Origin: Rhizobium leucaenae USDA 9039
Lineage (GTDB): Bacteria > Pseudomonadota > Alphaproteobacteria > Rhizobiales > Rhizobiaceae
Direction of reading: 5' to 3'
Assembly (NCBI RefSeq): GCF_000426285.1
Contig: NZ_AUFB01000005.1
Span: 124,001-188,000 of the forward strand
Length of the DNA: 64,000 bases
This document shows, piece after piece, positions 34,816 through 43,094 of this stretch (its first letter is position 1; each line of letters opens with the position of its first letter). The position numbers and the translations under genes are program-made. Under the pieces are notes generated by a model. That model did not search any database and was not told the origin of the DNA. It saw nothing but the letters and a program-made list of their open reading frames with translations.

Positions 34816-35354
34816 GTTTTCGCACCGGCCGGAAATTCGATGCCGCCGATCTGCAGCTCATCATTCTCGCCCTGCTTTCCGAGCAGCCGCGGCATGGCTA
34901 TGAACTGATCAAGACCCTGGAAGAGCGCTCCGGCGGCTTTTATGTGCCGAGCCCGGGCGTCATCTACCCCGCCCTGACCTACCTCGAAGAAACGGGCCTG
35001 GCCGAAGTCGAGGCGAGCGGCACGAAGAAACTCTACCGCATCACTGAAAGCGGTCAGAAGCGCGTCGAGGAAAACCAGGCACTGGTCGAGGCGACGCTGG
35101 CCAAGCTTAGCGCGATCGGCGAGAAGATGGCGCATGTCAGGCGCGTCTTTGGCGGCGAAGACGCCGGCGACGATGAAGGCCGTGACAGCCCGTTCGGTCG
35201 CGATGCCGGCGATGTTCATCTCGCCCGCCAGCTTCTGCGCTCGGCGCTGCGCTCGAAATATCCATGGAGCAAGGCTGAAGGCGCACGCATTGCCGCAATT
35301 CTCGAACGCGCCGCTGCCGATATCATTCGCGGCGAGACGAAGGGGGAAGACTGA
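34671..35354 (+). CDS. PadR-family transcriptional regulator
   Basis: 227 residues from ATG 34671, or 190 from ATG 34782; both have strong AGGAGA-type ribosome sites. The wHTH is FDAADLQLIILALLSEQPRHGYELIKTLEERSGGFYVPSPGVIYPALTYLEETGLAEV, with the GYELIK...SPGxIYPxLxxLE hallmark of PadR, then a wing (GTKKLYRITESG) and a C-terminal helical dimerisation part (ARQLLRSALRSKYPWSK). The N-terminal 37 residues look like a duplicated copy of the true start region. No effector or target gene is evident; divergent bacA is one candidate target. A RIME-like element follows. Confidence 0.85.
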   Translation: MRGFRDRMCGDSFDTVEEYILRHRESRDSHGRHRRDFMRGFKGGMFGGGFRTGRKFDAADLQLIILALLSEQPRHGYELIKTLEERSGGFYVPSPGVIYPALTYLEETGLAEVEASGTKKLYRITESGQKRVEENQALVEATLAKLSAIGEKMAHVRRVFGGEDAGDDEGRDSPFGRDAGDVHLARQLLRSALRSKYPWSKAEGARIAAILERAAADIIRGETKGED

Positions 35355-35356
35355 AG

Positions 35357-35448
35357 CAATTCTAGAAAAAGTGCGTAGCGGTTTTTCGTCCGGAATTGTG
35401 AAAGAACAAAAAGACAGAGTGGTTCTGCGAAAGCTGAACCGCTCTGAG
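35357..35448. repeat. RIME-like Rhizobium intergenic palindromic element
   Basis: The sequence AGCAATTCTAGAAAAAGTGCG, GTAGCGGTTTTTCGTCCGGAATT and GAGTGGTTCTGCG...CTGAACCGCTCT resembles the Rhizobium-specific intergenic mosaic elements, which combine palindromic modules of this wording. It has AATTC/GAATT-type arms (35361-35396) and AGAGTGGTTC/GAACCGCTCT arms (35417-35446). It fills the gap between the convergent PadR and map genes. Confidence 0.6.
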
Positions 35449-35452
35449 TCGC

Positions 35453-36205
35453 TTAATTGTCCGCCAAGGTCAGGATCATCGGCCCGTTGCGGGTAGCGAC
35501 GACGGTATGCTCGAACTGAACCGTGGGCGCGCGGGGATCGGCATAGAGCGTCCAGGCATCATCGCCGCCCTCTGCCCAGCTAGCGCCGAGCGACAGGAAC
35601 GGCTCGACGGTGAAGACGAGACCGTCCTCCATGATGCGGGTCTCGTCGGGATCGGCCCAGGTGGACACTTCCGCCGGCTCTTCATGCAGCGAACGGCCGA
35701 TGCCATGGCTCGCAAGATTGGCGATCAGCGTATAACGGTTCTTCTGGGCAAAGGCGCCGACGGCGTGGCCGATCTTCGAGAAAGGCGCGCCGCTGCGCAC
35801 CTGGTTCAATCCGACCCAGAGCGCCCGCTTGCCGTCGCGGCAAAGACGCTCGATCTTTGGCTTGACGGGCGGCACGGCAAAGGACGAACCGGTATCGGAG
35901 AAGAAACCATCCTTTTCCGCAGAAACGTCGAGATTGACGAGATCGCCGGCCTGTATCACCCGCGGACCGGGAATGCCGTGCGCCACTTCCTCATTGACGC
36001 TGATGCAGGTGGCGCCGGGAAATTTGTAAACAAGTTCAGGCGCCGAACGGGCGCCGGCATCGTCCAGCACCTTGCGGCCAATATTGTCCAGTTCCAGCGT
36101 GGTGATGCCCGGCTCCAACGCCGCCGCCATCGCCTGTATGGCGTTGGCGCAGATGCGGCCGATCTCTTTCAGCTTGGTCAGTTCGTCGTCGTTCGAGATG
36201 ATCAT
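35453..36205 (-). CDS. map: Type I methionine aminopeptidase
   Basis: 250 residues. EVAHGIPGPRVIQAGDLVNLDVSAEKDGFFSDTGSSF supplies His and the metal-binding Asp pair, ASHGIGRSLHEEP the third and catalytic His, and FTVEPFLSLG and QFEHTVV the two Glu ligands. It removes the initiator Met from new proteins. Essential bacteria often have a housekeeping copy elsewhere; this one, alone beside a luciferase-like gene, may be an extra copy, which I infer only from context. No SH3-binding or zinc-finger extension is present. Confidence 0.92.
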   Translation of the reverse strand: MIISNDDELTKLKEIGRICANAIQAMAAALEPGITTLELDNIGRKVLDDAGARSAPELVYKFPGATCISVNEEVAHGIPGPRVIQAGDLVNLDVSAEKDGFFSDTGSSFAVPPVKPKIERLCRDGKRALWVGLNQVRSGAPFSKIGHAVGAFAQKNRYTLIANLASHGIGRSLHEEPAEVSTWADPDETRIMEDGLVFTVEPFLSLGASWAEGGDDAWTLYADPRAPTVQFEHTVVATRNGPMILTLADN

Positions 36206-36245
36206 CCACGGCTTCCGGCTGGCGTGCGTCTGTTGAGGCGGGCAC

Positions 36246-37307
36246 TCAAGCCGTCGCTTTCGCCCCTTCGCTTTCTCCAGTCAATGCCTTTCTGACAAGC
36301 GGCGCGACTTTCGTGCCGTAAAGCTCGATGCCGCGCATGATCTGCTCATGCGGCATCGTGCCGATTGCCATTTGCAGCAGGAATCGGTCGTTCTTGAACA
36401 GCTTGTGGTGAGCGACAATCTTCTCCGCCACCACTTCAGGATCACCGGCGAAGAGCGCACCGTGCGGCCCGCGCGATTGGTCGAAATGCGCCCGGCTCGT
36501 CGGTCCCCAGCCGCGCTCGCGGCCAATCCGGTTCATCACCTCGGCCTGCGGGCCATAGAACTCATCGGCGGCGGCCTCTGTCGTATCGGCAACGAAACCG
36601 TGAACATTGATGCTGGTCTTCAGCTTGGCTGCATCCTGTCCGGCGCGGCGCGCCGCCTCGCGGTAAAGATCAATAAGGGGGGCAAACCGGCGCGGCTCGC
36701 CGCCGATGATGGCGAGCGCCATCGGCAGGCCAAGAGCACCGGCACGCGCGACCGATTGCGGCGTGCCGCCGACTGCGACCCAGATCGGCAACGGGTCCTG
36801 CAGCGGTCGGGGATAGACTCCTCGCCCATGGATCGGCGCGCGAAGTTCGCCCGTCCAATTCACCTGCTCGCTCTCGCGGATCACCAATAGCAGGTCGAGC
36901 TTTTCCTCGAAAAGCTGGTCGTAATCTTCGAGATTGTAGCCGAAGAGCGGAAAGGACTCGATGAACGAGCCTCGCCCCGCCATGATCTCGGCGCGGCCAT
37001 TGGAAATGAGGTCGAGGGTTGCGAACTGCTGGAATACGCGCACCGGATCGTCCGAGCTCAGCACGGTCACGGCACTGGTCAACCGGATATTATTCGTCTT
37101 TGCCGCAGCCGCCGCAAGGGCGACGGCCGGAGCCGATGCTGCATAATCCGGCCGGTGATGCTCTCCGAGCCCGAACACATCGAGACCGACCTGATCGGCC
37201 AGCTCGATCTCCTCAATCAAATTCTTCAGACGACGCGCCGCCTCCGCACCCTTGTTGAGAGCAGGATCGGGATCGACGTCGGCGAAGGTATAGAGACCAA
37301 GTTCCAT
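36246..37307 (-). CDS. LLM-class flavin-dependent oxidoreductase (luciferase-like)
   Basis: 353 residues from ATG 37307, where [15 protein letters not shown] starts the conserved barrel; the open frame to 37424 has no support. [69 protein letters not shown] is the bacterial luciferase-like signature with the FMN site. The subgroup (CE1758/YhbW-like) uses FMNH2 and oxygen; the substrate is unknown. It is 40 nt before map on the same strand and may be co-transcribed. Confidence 0.82.
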   Translation of the reverse strand: MELGLYTFADVDPDPALNKGAEAARRLKNLIEEIELADQVGLDVFGLGEHHRPDYAASAPAVALAAAAAKTNNIRLTSAVTVLSSDDPVRVFQQFATLDLISNGRAEIMAGRGSFIESFPLFGYNLEDYDQLFEEKLDLLLVIRESEQVNWTGELRAPIHGRGVYPRPLQDPLPIWVAVGGTPQSVARAGALGLPMALAIIGGEPRRFAPLIDLYREAARRAGQDAAKLKTSINVHGFVADTTEAAADEFYGPQAEVMNRIGRERGWGPTSRAHFDQSRGPHGALFAGDPEVVAEKIVAHHKLFKNDRFLLQMAIGTMPHEQIMRGIELYGTKVAPLVRKALTGESEGAKATA

Positions 37308-37410
37308 GATAAAAATCCATCCGTTGTTGACGGACGAAATAGGAAGACGAGGCTGATACCGCAAATAGGAATTGTCGAACGGTTTGTTCGAGAATGTTGA
37401 TACGCAAGAA

Positions 37411-37833
37411 CTAGGAACCCTCAACCCACGGATTGATGAGATTGATATCTAGTCCCTGAAAATCGCGGACATTGCGAGTGAGGAGCGTAAAACGATGAAC
37501 AGCAGCCGTCGATCCGATAAATGCGTCACGCCAAGGCCTGGGATTGGGGACGAATGTAGCCGCACAATGCATGGCTACGGCCTCGTCGACTGACAATATG
37601 CGCCCATGCAGAGCGGCTTTCATTTTATCGGACCAATCCCGTAGAATTTTGGCCTGTACGGGATTTCGCCGCTCAAGCAGCAATATACCGTTTTCAATTT
37701 CAAAAAGCGTGATGACGGACGTATAAAGAATGTCCAGCGCGATAGTGTCGAACCACCGCGCAAAAACCTTATCGGCTTTTCCATTGCCGAGCTTTCTCAG
37801 CTCCGAAATAACATTCGTGTCCAATAGATACAT
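37411..37833 (-). CDS. vapC: VapC-family PIN-domain toxin
   Basis: 140 residues. The four acidic PIN residues are visible: Asp5 in [12 protein letters not shown], Glu45 in TLFEIENG, Asp103 in PWRDAFIG and Asp124 in RNVRDF. FitB/VapC proteins are Mg-dependent RNases cutting tRNA or other RNA. The start overlaps the antitoxin stop in TAATG, so translation is coupled. It is 104 nt from the luciferase-like start and is an independent unit. Confidence 0.88.
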   Translation of the reverse strand: MYLLDTNVISELRKLGNGKADKVFARWFDTIALDILYTSVITLFEIENGILLLERRNPVQAKILRDWSDKMKAALHGRILSVDEAVAMHCAATFVPNPRPWRDAFIGSTAAVHRFTLLTRNVRDFQGLDINLINPWVEGS

Positions 37834-38087
37834 TATGAGAAATCAGCCGGCTTGAAACCGAAATCGCCGTCCAGGTTTGGGATTTCTAAATCGATCTCGT
37901 CTGCCCCAGGAGAATAAAAAGCCTCAGCGACCGTCGGTCCCTTTTTCGCCAATTTCAGATACTCATCCATGCTGAGCAGAACATGCGAAGGCTTGCCGCG
38001 ATCCGTGATAAAAACCGGGCCTTCCGAAGCCGCACGTTTAGCGCCGCTCGTATCTTGATTGAACTCTCGACTGCTCATAACCGTCAT
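37833..38087 (-). CDS. vapB: Phd/YefM-type antitoxin of the VapBC pair
   Basis: 84 residues. VMSSREFNQDTSGAKRAASEGPVFITDRGKPSHVLLSMDEYLKL is the Phd/YefM DNA-binding fold, and the C-terminal DEIDLEIPNLDGDFGFKPADFS is the toxin-wrapping tail. It neutralises VapC and represses the operon. The stop shares one base with the vapC ATG. The upstream region is AT-rich (38095-38150), as expected for the promoter. Confidence 0.85.
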   Translation of the reverse strand: MTVMSSREFNQDTSGAKRAASEGPVFITDRGKPSHVLLSMDEYLKLAKKGPTVAEAFYSPGADEIDLEIPNLDGDFGFKPADFS

Positions 38088-38205
38088 TGCGCGAACTCCG
38101 CTTGTAGAGAAGTTACTACATAAACAAATATAAGCAATTCGAATCCCAATTCAACAGCTTGCCCGGCGCTTCGGAATCAAGCTCAGAAGCATTTGATGTC
38201 GAACA

Positions 38206-38718
38206 TCAAAGACGCGGATCGTCCGACAGCAACGCCCAGCGTTCGTGATCGCACCAGACGCCGCCGATCCTCAGATATTTGGGTGAAAATCCTTCCTTGC
38301 GGAAGCCGAGCCTTTGCACCAAGGCGATGGAGGCATGGTTCGCAGGTTGGATATTGGCCTCGAGCCGATGCAGGCCAATATCGTCGAAACCGTGGGCGAC
38401 TGCCAGACGCAATGCCTCGGTCATGAAACCGCGGCCGGCAAAGCCCACCATGCCGTGATAGCCGAGAAAGGCGCTGCGGAAACCGCCCCATACCATCTGG
38501 CTGATATTGACCACCCCGATAATCCCGCCCGAACCGGCATCGCGCGCGACGAAGCCGATATTGGATCCCGTCACGGTCTGCCCGAACCAGGCATCGAAGC
38601 CCTCCCGATCCAAAAAAGGGTAAGCCCATGGCGCATGATAAGCCCGGCTTGCGACGTTCGCCGCGATCAGTTCGTCAGCGTCGGATTGCCGGACTGATGC
38701 GATGGTGACTTCCGGCAT
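38206..38718 (-). CDS. GNAT acetyltransferase, RimJ/RimL type
   Basis: 170 residues from ATG 38718 (GTGGAGCGCGCC upstream); the frame opens at 38784. The protein has VRQSDADELIAANVASRAYHAPWAYPF, IGVVNISQMVWGGFRSAFLGYHGMVGFAGRGFMTEALRLAVAHGFDDIGLHRLEANIQPANHASIALVQRLGFRKEGF: the Q/RxxGxG-like acetyl-CoA loop (FAGRGFM) and the late NxxS motif are both clear. RimJ-type enzymes acetylate protein N-termini. It follows the DoxX-like gene on the same strand and may be part of its transcription unit. Confidence 0.85.
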   Translation of the reverse strand: MPEVTIASVRQSDADELIAANVASRAYHAPWAYPFLDREGFDAWFGQTVTGSNIGFVARDAGSGGIIGVVNISQMVWGGFRSAFLGYHGMVGFAGRGFMTEALRLAVAHGFDDIGLHRLEANIQPANHASIALVQRLGFRKEGFSPKYLRIGGVWCDHERWALLSDDPRL

Positions 38719-38780
38719 GGCGCGCTCCACGAACAGATGTGGCAGCGAGGCATAGCAAATCGAATCCGAATTCAACAGCT

Positions 38781-39194
38781 TCAACGCAGGAACGGAATCA
38801 TTTTGCGAACCTCTTCATAGCGAAGATAAAGTCCGCCCCAGGCGATGACGCCGAGATAGAAACCGAACAGCAGATGCGAGAACACTGGGCTGCCGGCCCG
38901 TAAATGCGTCGCCATTGCTCCACCGAGCAGGCCGGTGAGGAGGATCGCCCCTAGAACGGATGTCCGCGGAATAGCATAGAGAACAGCGCAAAGAAGGGTG
39001 ATAGCGCCAAGCAGCCGCGCCAATGCCGGATCGGCGGAATAGCCGAGCGCCGCCATGGTTTCCGTGACCACAGGCAAAGGAATGAGCTTGATAACGCCGT
39101 CGAAAAGCAGAAAGGCCACGATCAGGCCGCTGAGGATCGTGCCGGCCACACGCTGCATTCGCGAACTTGATGGTGATTCCATTGCATAGAACAT
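38781..39194 (-). CDS. DoxX-like family membrane protein
   Basis: 137 residues with four membrane helices (about 17-35, 57-75, 82-100 and 105-125). ILSGLIVAFLLFDGVIKLIPLP, VVTETMAALGYSADPALARLLGAITLLCAVLYAIPRTSVLGAILLTGLLGGAMATHLRAG fits DoxX-like proteins, whose members are membrane redox-associated and of unknown reaction. ATG 39194 follows GGGGGAT. It is 30 nt downstream of the SRPBCC gene and likely in the same operon. Confidence 0.8.
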   Translation of the reverse strand: MFYAMESPSSSRMQRVAGTILSGLIVAFLLFDGVIKLIPLPVVTETMAALGYSADPALARLLGAITLLCAVLYAIPRTSVLGAILLTGLLGGAMATHLRAGSPVFSHLLFGFYLGVIAWGGLYLRYEEVRKMIPFLR

Positions 39195-39224
39195 TGCTGT
39201 ATCCCCCGGAATTAAATCAGGAAT

Positions 39225-39695
39225 TCAGATCTTCGCTGCCAACGCTGCGAGTTGATCGGTGCACTGACCCCATCCCTCGTAAAAACCCATCTTCTCATGC
39301 GCCTCGCGATCTTCCGCCGTCCAGTGCAGGACCGTTGCGGTATAGCGCGTCTTGCCATTGCCGAGATCGTCGAGCTGAATGGTGCCCACCATGAAGGGTT
39401 TGGCCGATGGTACCCAGGCGCTGGTGAAAGCGTCCGTAAACACGATCCGCTCGTTCGGAACGACCTCGAGATAGACGCCGACATTCGGGTAATCCTCGCC
39501 CTCCGGACTGCGCATGGTGACGGAGCTCGTGCCGCCGGCGCGAACGTCCAGTTCGGCCGCCGAAATCGTCCAGGGCAGCGGCGCAAACCATCGCTTCACA
39601 AGCTCCGCTTGCGTCCAGCAGCGAAAAATCTTCTCGCGCGGCGCATCAATGATGCGGCTAAGCGAAAGCTCATGGCGTGCATTCTGTTCGGTCAT
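39225..39695 (-). CDS. SRPBCC (AHSA1-like) family protein
   Basis: 156 residues. ELSLSRIIDAPREKIFRCWTQAELVKRWFAPLPW and MRSPEGEDYPNVGVYLEVVPNERIVFTDAF, GKTRYTATVLHWTAEDREAHEKMGFYEGWGQCTDQLAAL are typical of activator-of-Hsp90-like START-fold proteins. They bind hydrophobic ligands; the ligand here is unknown. AAAGGAACACGTC precedes the ATG. Proteins of this type often accompany ECF42/YCII regulators, as they do here. Confidence 0.85.
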   Translation of the reverse strand: MTEQNARHELSLSRIIDAPREKIFRCWTQAELVKRWFAPLPWTISAAELDVRAGGTSSVTMRSPEGEDYPNVGVYLEVVPNERIVFTDAFTSAWVPSAKPFMVGTIQLDDLGNGKTRYTATVLHWTAEDREAHEKMGFYEGWGQCTDQLAALAAKI

Positions 39696-39792
39696 GACGT
39701 GTTCCTTTCCTTCCTCTGAAAGGCCTCATCGGCCTATATCTCAAAGACGCTGACAGAAGCCTCTTCCCGACATGGAAGAGCGGGGTTTTCGA

Positions 39793-41049
39793 TTATTTGG
39801 CGATTGCCGGAGCCGCCGCACTCAGCCGATCGAGCTGATGGCGGATGTGGGCGGCTTCGGCGGGCGAATGGGCAAGCGCAATTGCACGATCGAAGGCAAC
39901 GTGCGCCTCACCCGGCCGGCCCAATTGCGCAAGCAGAGCGCCCTGAAGCCCGTGAAAATAGAAATAACCGTCCAGTTTATCCGTCAGCGGCTCGACCAAG
40001 GCCAGCGCCTCCTCCGCCCCCCTAAGCTTGGCAACCGCGACAGCGCGGTTCAGCGTGACGACGGGCGACGGATGCAGCCGCTCCAGCGTTTGATAGAGGA
40101 GATCGATCTCAGCCCAGTCGGTGTCCTCCGCTCGCTTGGCGCGCGAATGCAGCGCGGCAATGGCGGCCTGAAGCTGATAGGGGCCGGGTCGACGATGGCG
40201 GATGGCCTTGTCGAGCAAAGCCAGCGCCTCGTCGATCAATTTGCGGTTCCAGAGCGATCGGTCCTGATCCTCCAGCAGGATGATCTGGCCATCCGAATCG
40301 AAACGGGCCGCGTTCCGCGATTGCTGCAGCAGCATCAGCGCCAGCAGACCCATGATCTCGGGTTCTGCCGGAAAGATGCGCAGCAACAGTCGCCCCAATC
40401 GGATCGCCTCATCGGCAAAGGCGGCCGCTTCGCGGCCAGGTCCGTCGGCGGAATAACCCTCGTTGTAGATCAGATAGATCATGGCGCTGACGAGCGCCAC
40501 GCGCTCGGCTCGCTCGACCGCACCCGGCGTCTCGAAAGGTACGCCGGCGGCTGCAACACGCGCCTTGGCGCGGGTGATGCGCTGCTCCATCGCGCTTTCG
40601 CTGACGAGGAAGGCACGAGCGATTTGCACCACCGACAGGCCGGAGACGACGCGCAGCGCCAGCGCGATCTGCTGCGTCGCCGGCAGGTCGGGATGACAGC
40701 AGATGAACAGCAGCCGCAGAATATCGTCGCGATAGTTGGAGCCGTCGAGCCGCTCGGCAAGATCGCTTTCGGCGTCGCTGGTATCGGAGATCACCTCCTC
40801 GTCCGGCAAGGCTTGCGTCTTCGATTGTTTTCGTACCGCATCGATGCCGCTGTTGCGGCCAACGAAGATCAGCCAGGCAACGGGATCGCGCGGCGGCCCC
40901 TTATCCGGCCATGTCTTCAATGCTCTGAGACAAGCCTCCTGAAACGCCTCCTCGGCAATATCGAGATTACGGAAATATCGCAGCAGCGCGCCGAGCACCT
41001 GCGGCCTGGCATTGGTGAACGCGATATCGATCCAGGCGAGGTCCGTCAT
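39793..41049 (-). CDS. ECF42-type RNA polymerase sigma factor with C-terminal TPR domain
   Basis: 418 residues. Sigma-2 starts FTNARPQVLGALLRYFRNLDIAEEAFQEACLRALKTWP; sigma-4 is LPATQQIALALRVVSGLSVVQIARAFLVSESAMEQRITRAKARV. The C-terminal 200 residues (YLIYNEGYSADGPGREAAAFADEAIRLGRLL to AEAAHIRHQLDRL) are the tetratricopeptide extension that defines ECF42. No anti-sigma factor is present; this group is partnered instead by a DGPF/YCII protein, encoded immediately upstream with a 4-nt ATGA overlap. Confidence 0.9.
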   Translation of the reverse strand: MTDLAWIDIAFTNARPQVLGALLRYFRNLDIAEEAFQEACLRALKTWPDKGPPRDPVAWLIFVGRNSGIDAVRKQSKTQALPDEEVISDTSDAESDLAERLDGSNYRDDILRLLFICCHPDLPATQQIALALRVVSGLSVVQIARAFLVSESAMEQRITRAKARVAAAGVPFETPGAVERAERVALVSAMIYLIYNEGYSADGPGREAAAFADEAIRLGRLLLRIFPAEPEIMGLLALMLLQQSRNAARFDSDGQIILLEDQDRSLWNRKLIDEALALLDKAIRHRRPGPYQLQAAIAALHSRAKRAEDTDWAEIDLLYQTLERLHPSPVVTLNRAVAVAKLRGAEEALALVEPLTDKLDGYFYFHGLQGALLAQLGRPGEAHVAFDRAIALAHSPAEAAHIRHQLDRLSAAAPAIAK

Positions 41050-41420
41050 GTTGCGATCGTCCCCGGCCTAAAGGCATAAAGCGGGCGGATTTCATAGGAA
41101 CCGGCACCGGGATTGGCGATGGCTAATTTTTTTGAAAATTCAATTACTTCATCTAGCGTCTCAAAGTCGATGACGTAGAAACCGAGCAATTGCTCCTTCG
41201 TTTCCGCGAAGGGTCCATCAATGACGAGCGGCTCGTTCTTGCCCTTGCGCAACGTCGTTGCCGCCGTTGTCGGCATTAGTCTGGCGACCGGGCCGAGCTT
41301 GCCAGCTTCGTGGAGCGGCGCCTGCACCGCTAACAGCCGGTCCATCGTCGCTTGCTCCTCCTCTTTGGACCAGGCAAACACGGTATCTTCGTCGTTGTAG
41401 CATAGGATCGCGTAGAGCAT
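41046..41420 (-). CDS. YCII/DGPF-domain protein, partner of the ECF42 sigma factor
   Basis: 124 residues. MLYAILCYNDEDTVFAWSKEEEQATMDRLLAVQAPLHEAGKLGPVARLMPTTAATTLRKGKNEPLVIDGPFAETKEQLLGFYVIDFETLDEVIEF has the central DGPFAETKE motif of this family. These small proteins occur next to ECF42 sigma genes and may modulate them or process a small molecule. A perfect GGAGGT site precedes the ATG; the stop overlaps the sigma gene start, so both are made together. Confidence 0.9.
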   Translation of the reverse strand: MLYAILCYNDEDTVFAWSKEEEQATMDRLLAVQAPLHEAGKLGPVARLMPTTAATTLRKGKNEPLVIDGPFAETKEQLLGFYVIDFETLDEVIEFSKKLAIANPGAGSYEIRPLYAFRPGTIAT

Positions 41421-41678
41421 GAGGACCTCCTTCTCATGTAAGACGAGCGAGTATCGCCCGCGCCGACAAGCCGCGTCAAAAAATTATCGCAGCAGAAAGC
41501 TATGCGTTACCACGCCGGACCATCAGCGTCCCCGCTTTGCGGGCGAAACAAAACGGATTTTATCGCCCGGCCGGAGCGGCGGCGGCGTCAGAATGCGATC
41601 CATTTCAGTGCGATCAGGTGATTCCATGCCAGGATTTTGACATGGAACGAAGCCGGGCGTTAGCCTTGGCTGGCACGT

Positions 41679-42086
41679 TTAGATAGCCGCCTCGATTGCG
41701 ACCGGAATTCCCCTCTTCAGCGAATTGCTGACCATGCACCGCGCCTTGGCTTCATCGATCACTGGCTGCGGATCGGAACCGTCAAGCGTTTCACAGGACA
41801 CTGTCATGACCGCGGCTTTGGTAAAGGACAGATCGCTCTCGAGTTCCACCCGCACGGAGATCGTGATCCTGCTCAAACCGACGCCCATCTCGGTCGCGAC
41901 GTAATGCAGGTCGTTGCAGAAACATCCGCCGATCGCCAATCCCAGCAATTGGGCGCCGTTGAAGCCGAGCCCCTGCCCGCCGGCACGGCCTGGCGGGCGG
42001 TCGACGACAAGGGTGTGGCCGCCGGCCCAGCCCAACGCCGCCTGCGTATCCTCCACATTGCGCAATTCAACAGTCACGGACACCAT
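41679..42086 (-). CDS. OsmC-family peroxiredoxin-like protein
   Basis: 135 residues from ATG 42086 (GAGGAGATCAACC upstream). VSVTVELRNVEDTQAALGWAGGHTLVVDRPPGRAGGQGLGFNGAQLLGLAIGGCFCNDLHYVATEMGV has the first reactive Cys in GGCFCNDL, and KARCMVSNSLKRG supplies the second cysteine. This is the OsmC fold, which reduces organic hydroperoxides. The subgroup is neither classical Ohr nor OsmC. A 258-bp gap upstream of the ATG-proximal sigma operon end (41421-41678) holds no gene. Confidence 0.82.
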   Translation of the reverse strand: MVSVTVELRNVEDTQAALGWAGGHTLVVDRPPGRAGGQGLGFNGAQLLGLAIGGCFCNDLHYVATEMGVGLSRITISVRVELESDLSFTKAAVMTVSCETLDGSDPQPVIDEAKARCMVSNSLKRGIPVAIEAAI

Positions 42087-42128
42087 GGTTGATCTCCTCA
42101 TTCGCCGGAACGACGAATGATTGCGCGA

Positions 42129-42938
42129 TCAACGCAGCGATGGAGTCAAGTGAGTAGCTCCTTTGGCGGCCGGCCGCGCAGCATTCGCGGGGGCCTGTGC
42201 CTCCCGCCGGGCCGACGCCTTGCCCTGCCACAAAGGCAAGCCGATGGATTCCGATACGGTTGGATCCGCCGTAAAGACGGGATAACCCTTCTCCATCAGC
42301 CGCAGCAGAATTTCCCTGTCCTTTTGGATATGCAGCCGCGCCAGATTTTCCTGGTTGTAGATGTGACCGCCGGAAGCCGGATTGATGCCGGTAATGATCA
42401 CAGCCGTCGCGCCGTTATAGAGCGCAAAAAGCACAGCGTTGATGCCGTTCGAACATTTGTCGTCTGCACCCAATTCGCTACATTTTACGCCGCCGATCTG
42501 GTCGAGCAACGCCATGCGCTTATAGCGATCGACGAGCTCAAGATCGTCATATTGGTAGTTGAAGGCGGTCAGCCCATTCTCCAGCCGCTCGCGGCCTTTT
42601 CGCCAGAGCAGAATGTAAAGCTTCTTCGTCCGTTCGCCATTGAGGACGCGGCGCACTTCGACAGCGTTCGTGTTCGTCCCCTCGATCTGGTTGAATTGGA
42701 CGAAGGTGACATCCGGTACCTTGATGCCCCATGCCTTTGTGACGACCTGAGAGCCGTTGATGGTGATGACCTTGAAGGTTTCGTCGAAATCCGCAGGCTT
42801 GTGCGACACGGGCGCTGATCCAACCACGAGAACGGGTCCGGAAAATGGCTCGGCGAGCGTCGGAGGCTTCGGCCGGCAAAGCCAATATTTGACGCTGCGA
42901 TAAACGTGTCTCTTCAATTCCGTAAGATTAGCAGCCAT
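42129..42938 (-). CDS. Unrecognised Rossmann-like protein, possible glycosyltransferase
   Basis: 269 residues. I do not firmly recognise it. VLVVGSAPVSHKPADFDETFKVITINGSQVVTKAWGIKVPDVTFVQFNQ looks like a nucleotide-sugar-binding N-terminal unit, and NGINAVLFALYNGATAVIITGINPASGGHIYN resembles the catalytic half of the DUF115/sialyltransferase-like families, which have a G-N-G...TG-N/D motif. A His at SGGHIY could be the base. The Ala-rich C-terminal tail (about 35 residues) looks disordered. There is no membrane span. It is encoded alone between OsmC and glpK, 42 nt from OsmC on the same strand. Codon use is normal. Confidence 0.6.
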   Translation of the reverse strand: MAANLTELKRHVYRSVKYWLCRPKPPTLAEPFSGPVLVVGSAPVSHKPADFDETFKVITINGSQVVTKAWGIKVPDVTFVQFNQIEGTNTNAVEVRRVLNGERTKKLYILLWRKGRERLENGLTAFNYQYDDLELVDRYKRMALLDQIGGVKCSELGADDKCSNGINAVLFALYNGATAVIITGINPASGGHIYNQENLARLHIQKDREILLRLMEKGYPVFTADPTVSESIGLPLWQGKASARREAQAPANAARPAAKGATHLTPSLR

Positions 42939-43094
42939 GCCCCGCCTTGATATCCCCGAAAGGCGTTCATCGGAAAACAGTCGAATCCAGCCTCATTCGC
43001 GGGGCGCACTATCGCTGTTTCAAGCTACATTAGGAAAATAAAAATATCTTACAGAATCAAACCTTAGGTGATCCAACGCCCGCTTCCCCCACGT

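Noticed and set aside
41419..41640. A 73-codon + strand frame upstream of the OsmC gene
   Set aside because: Arg/Ser-rich composition typical of non-coding GC-rich sequence; begins inside the YCII start region.
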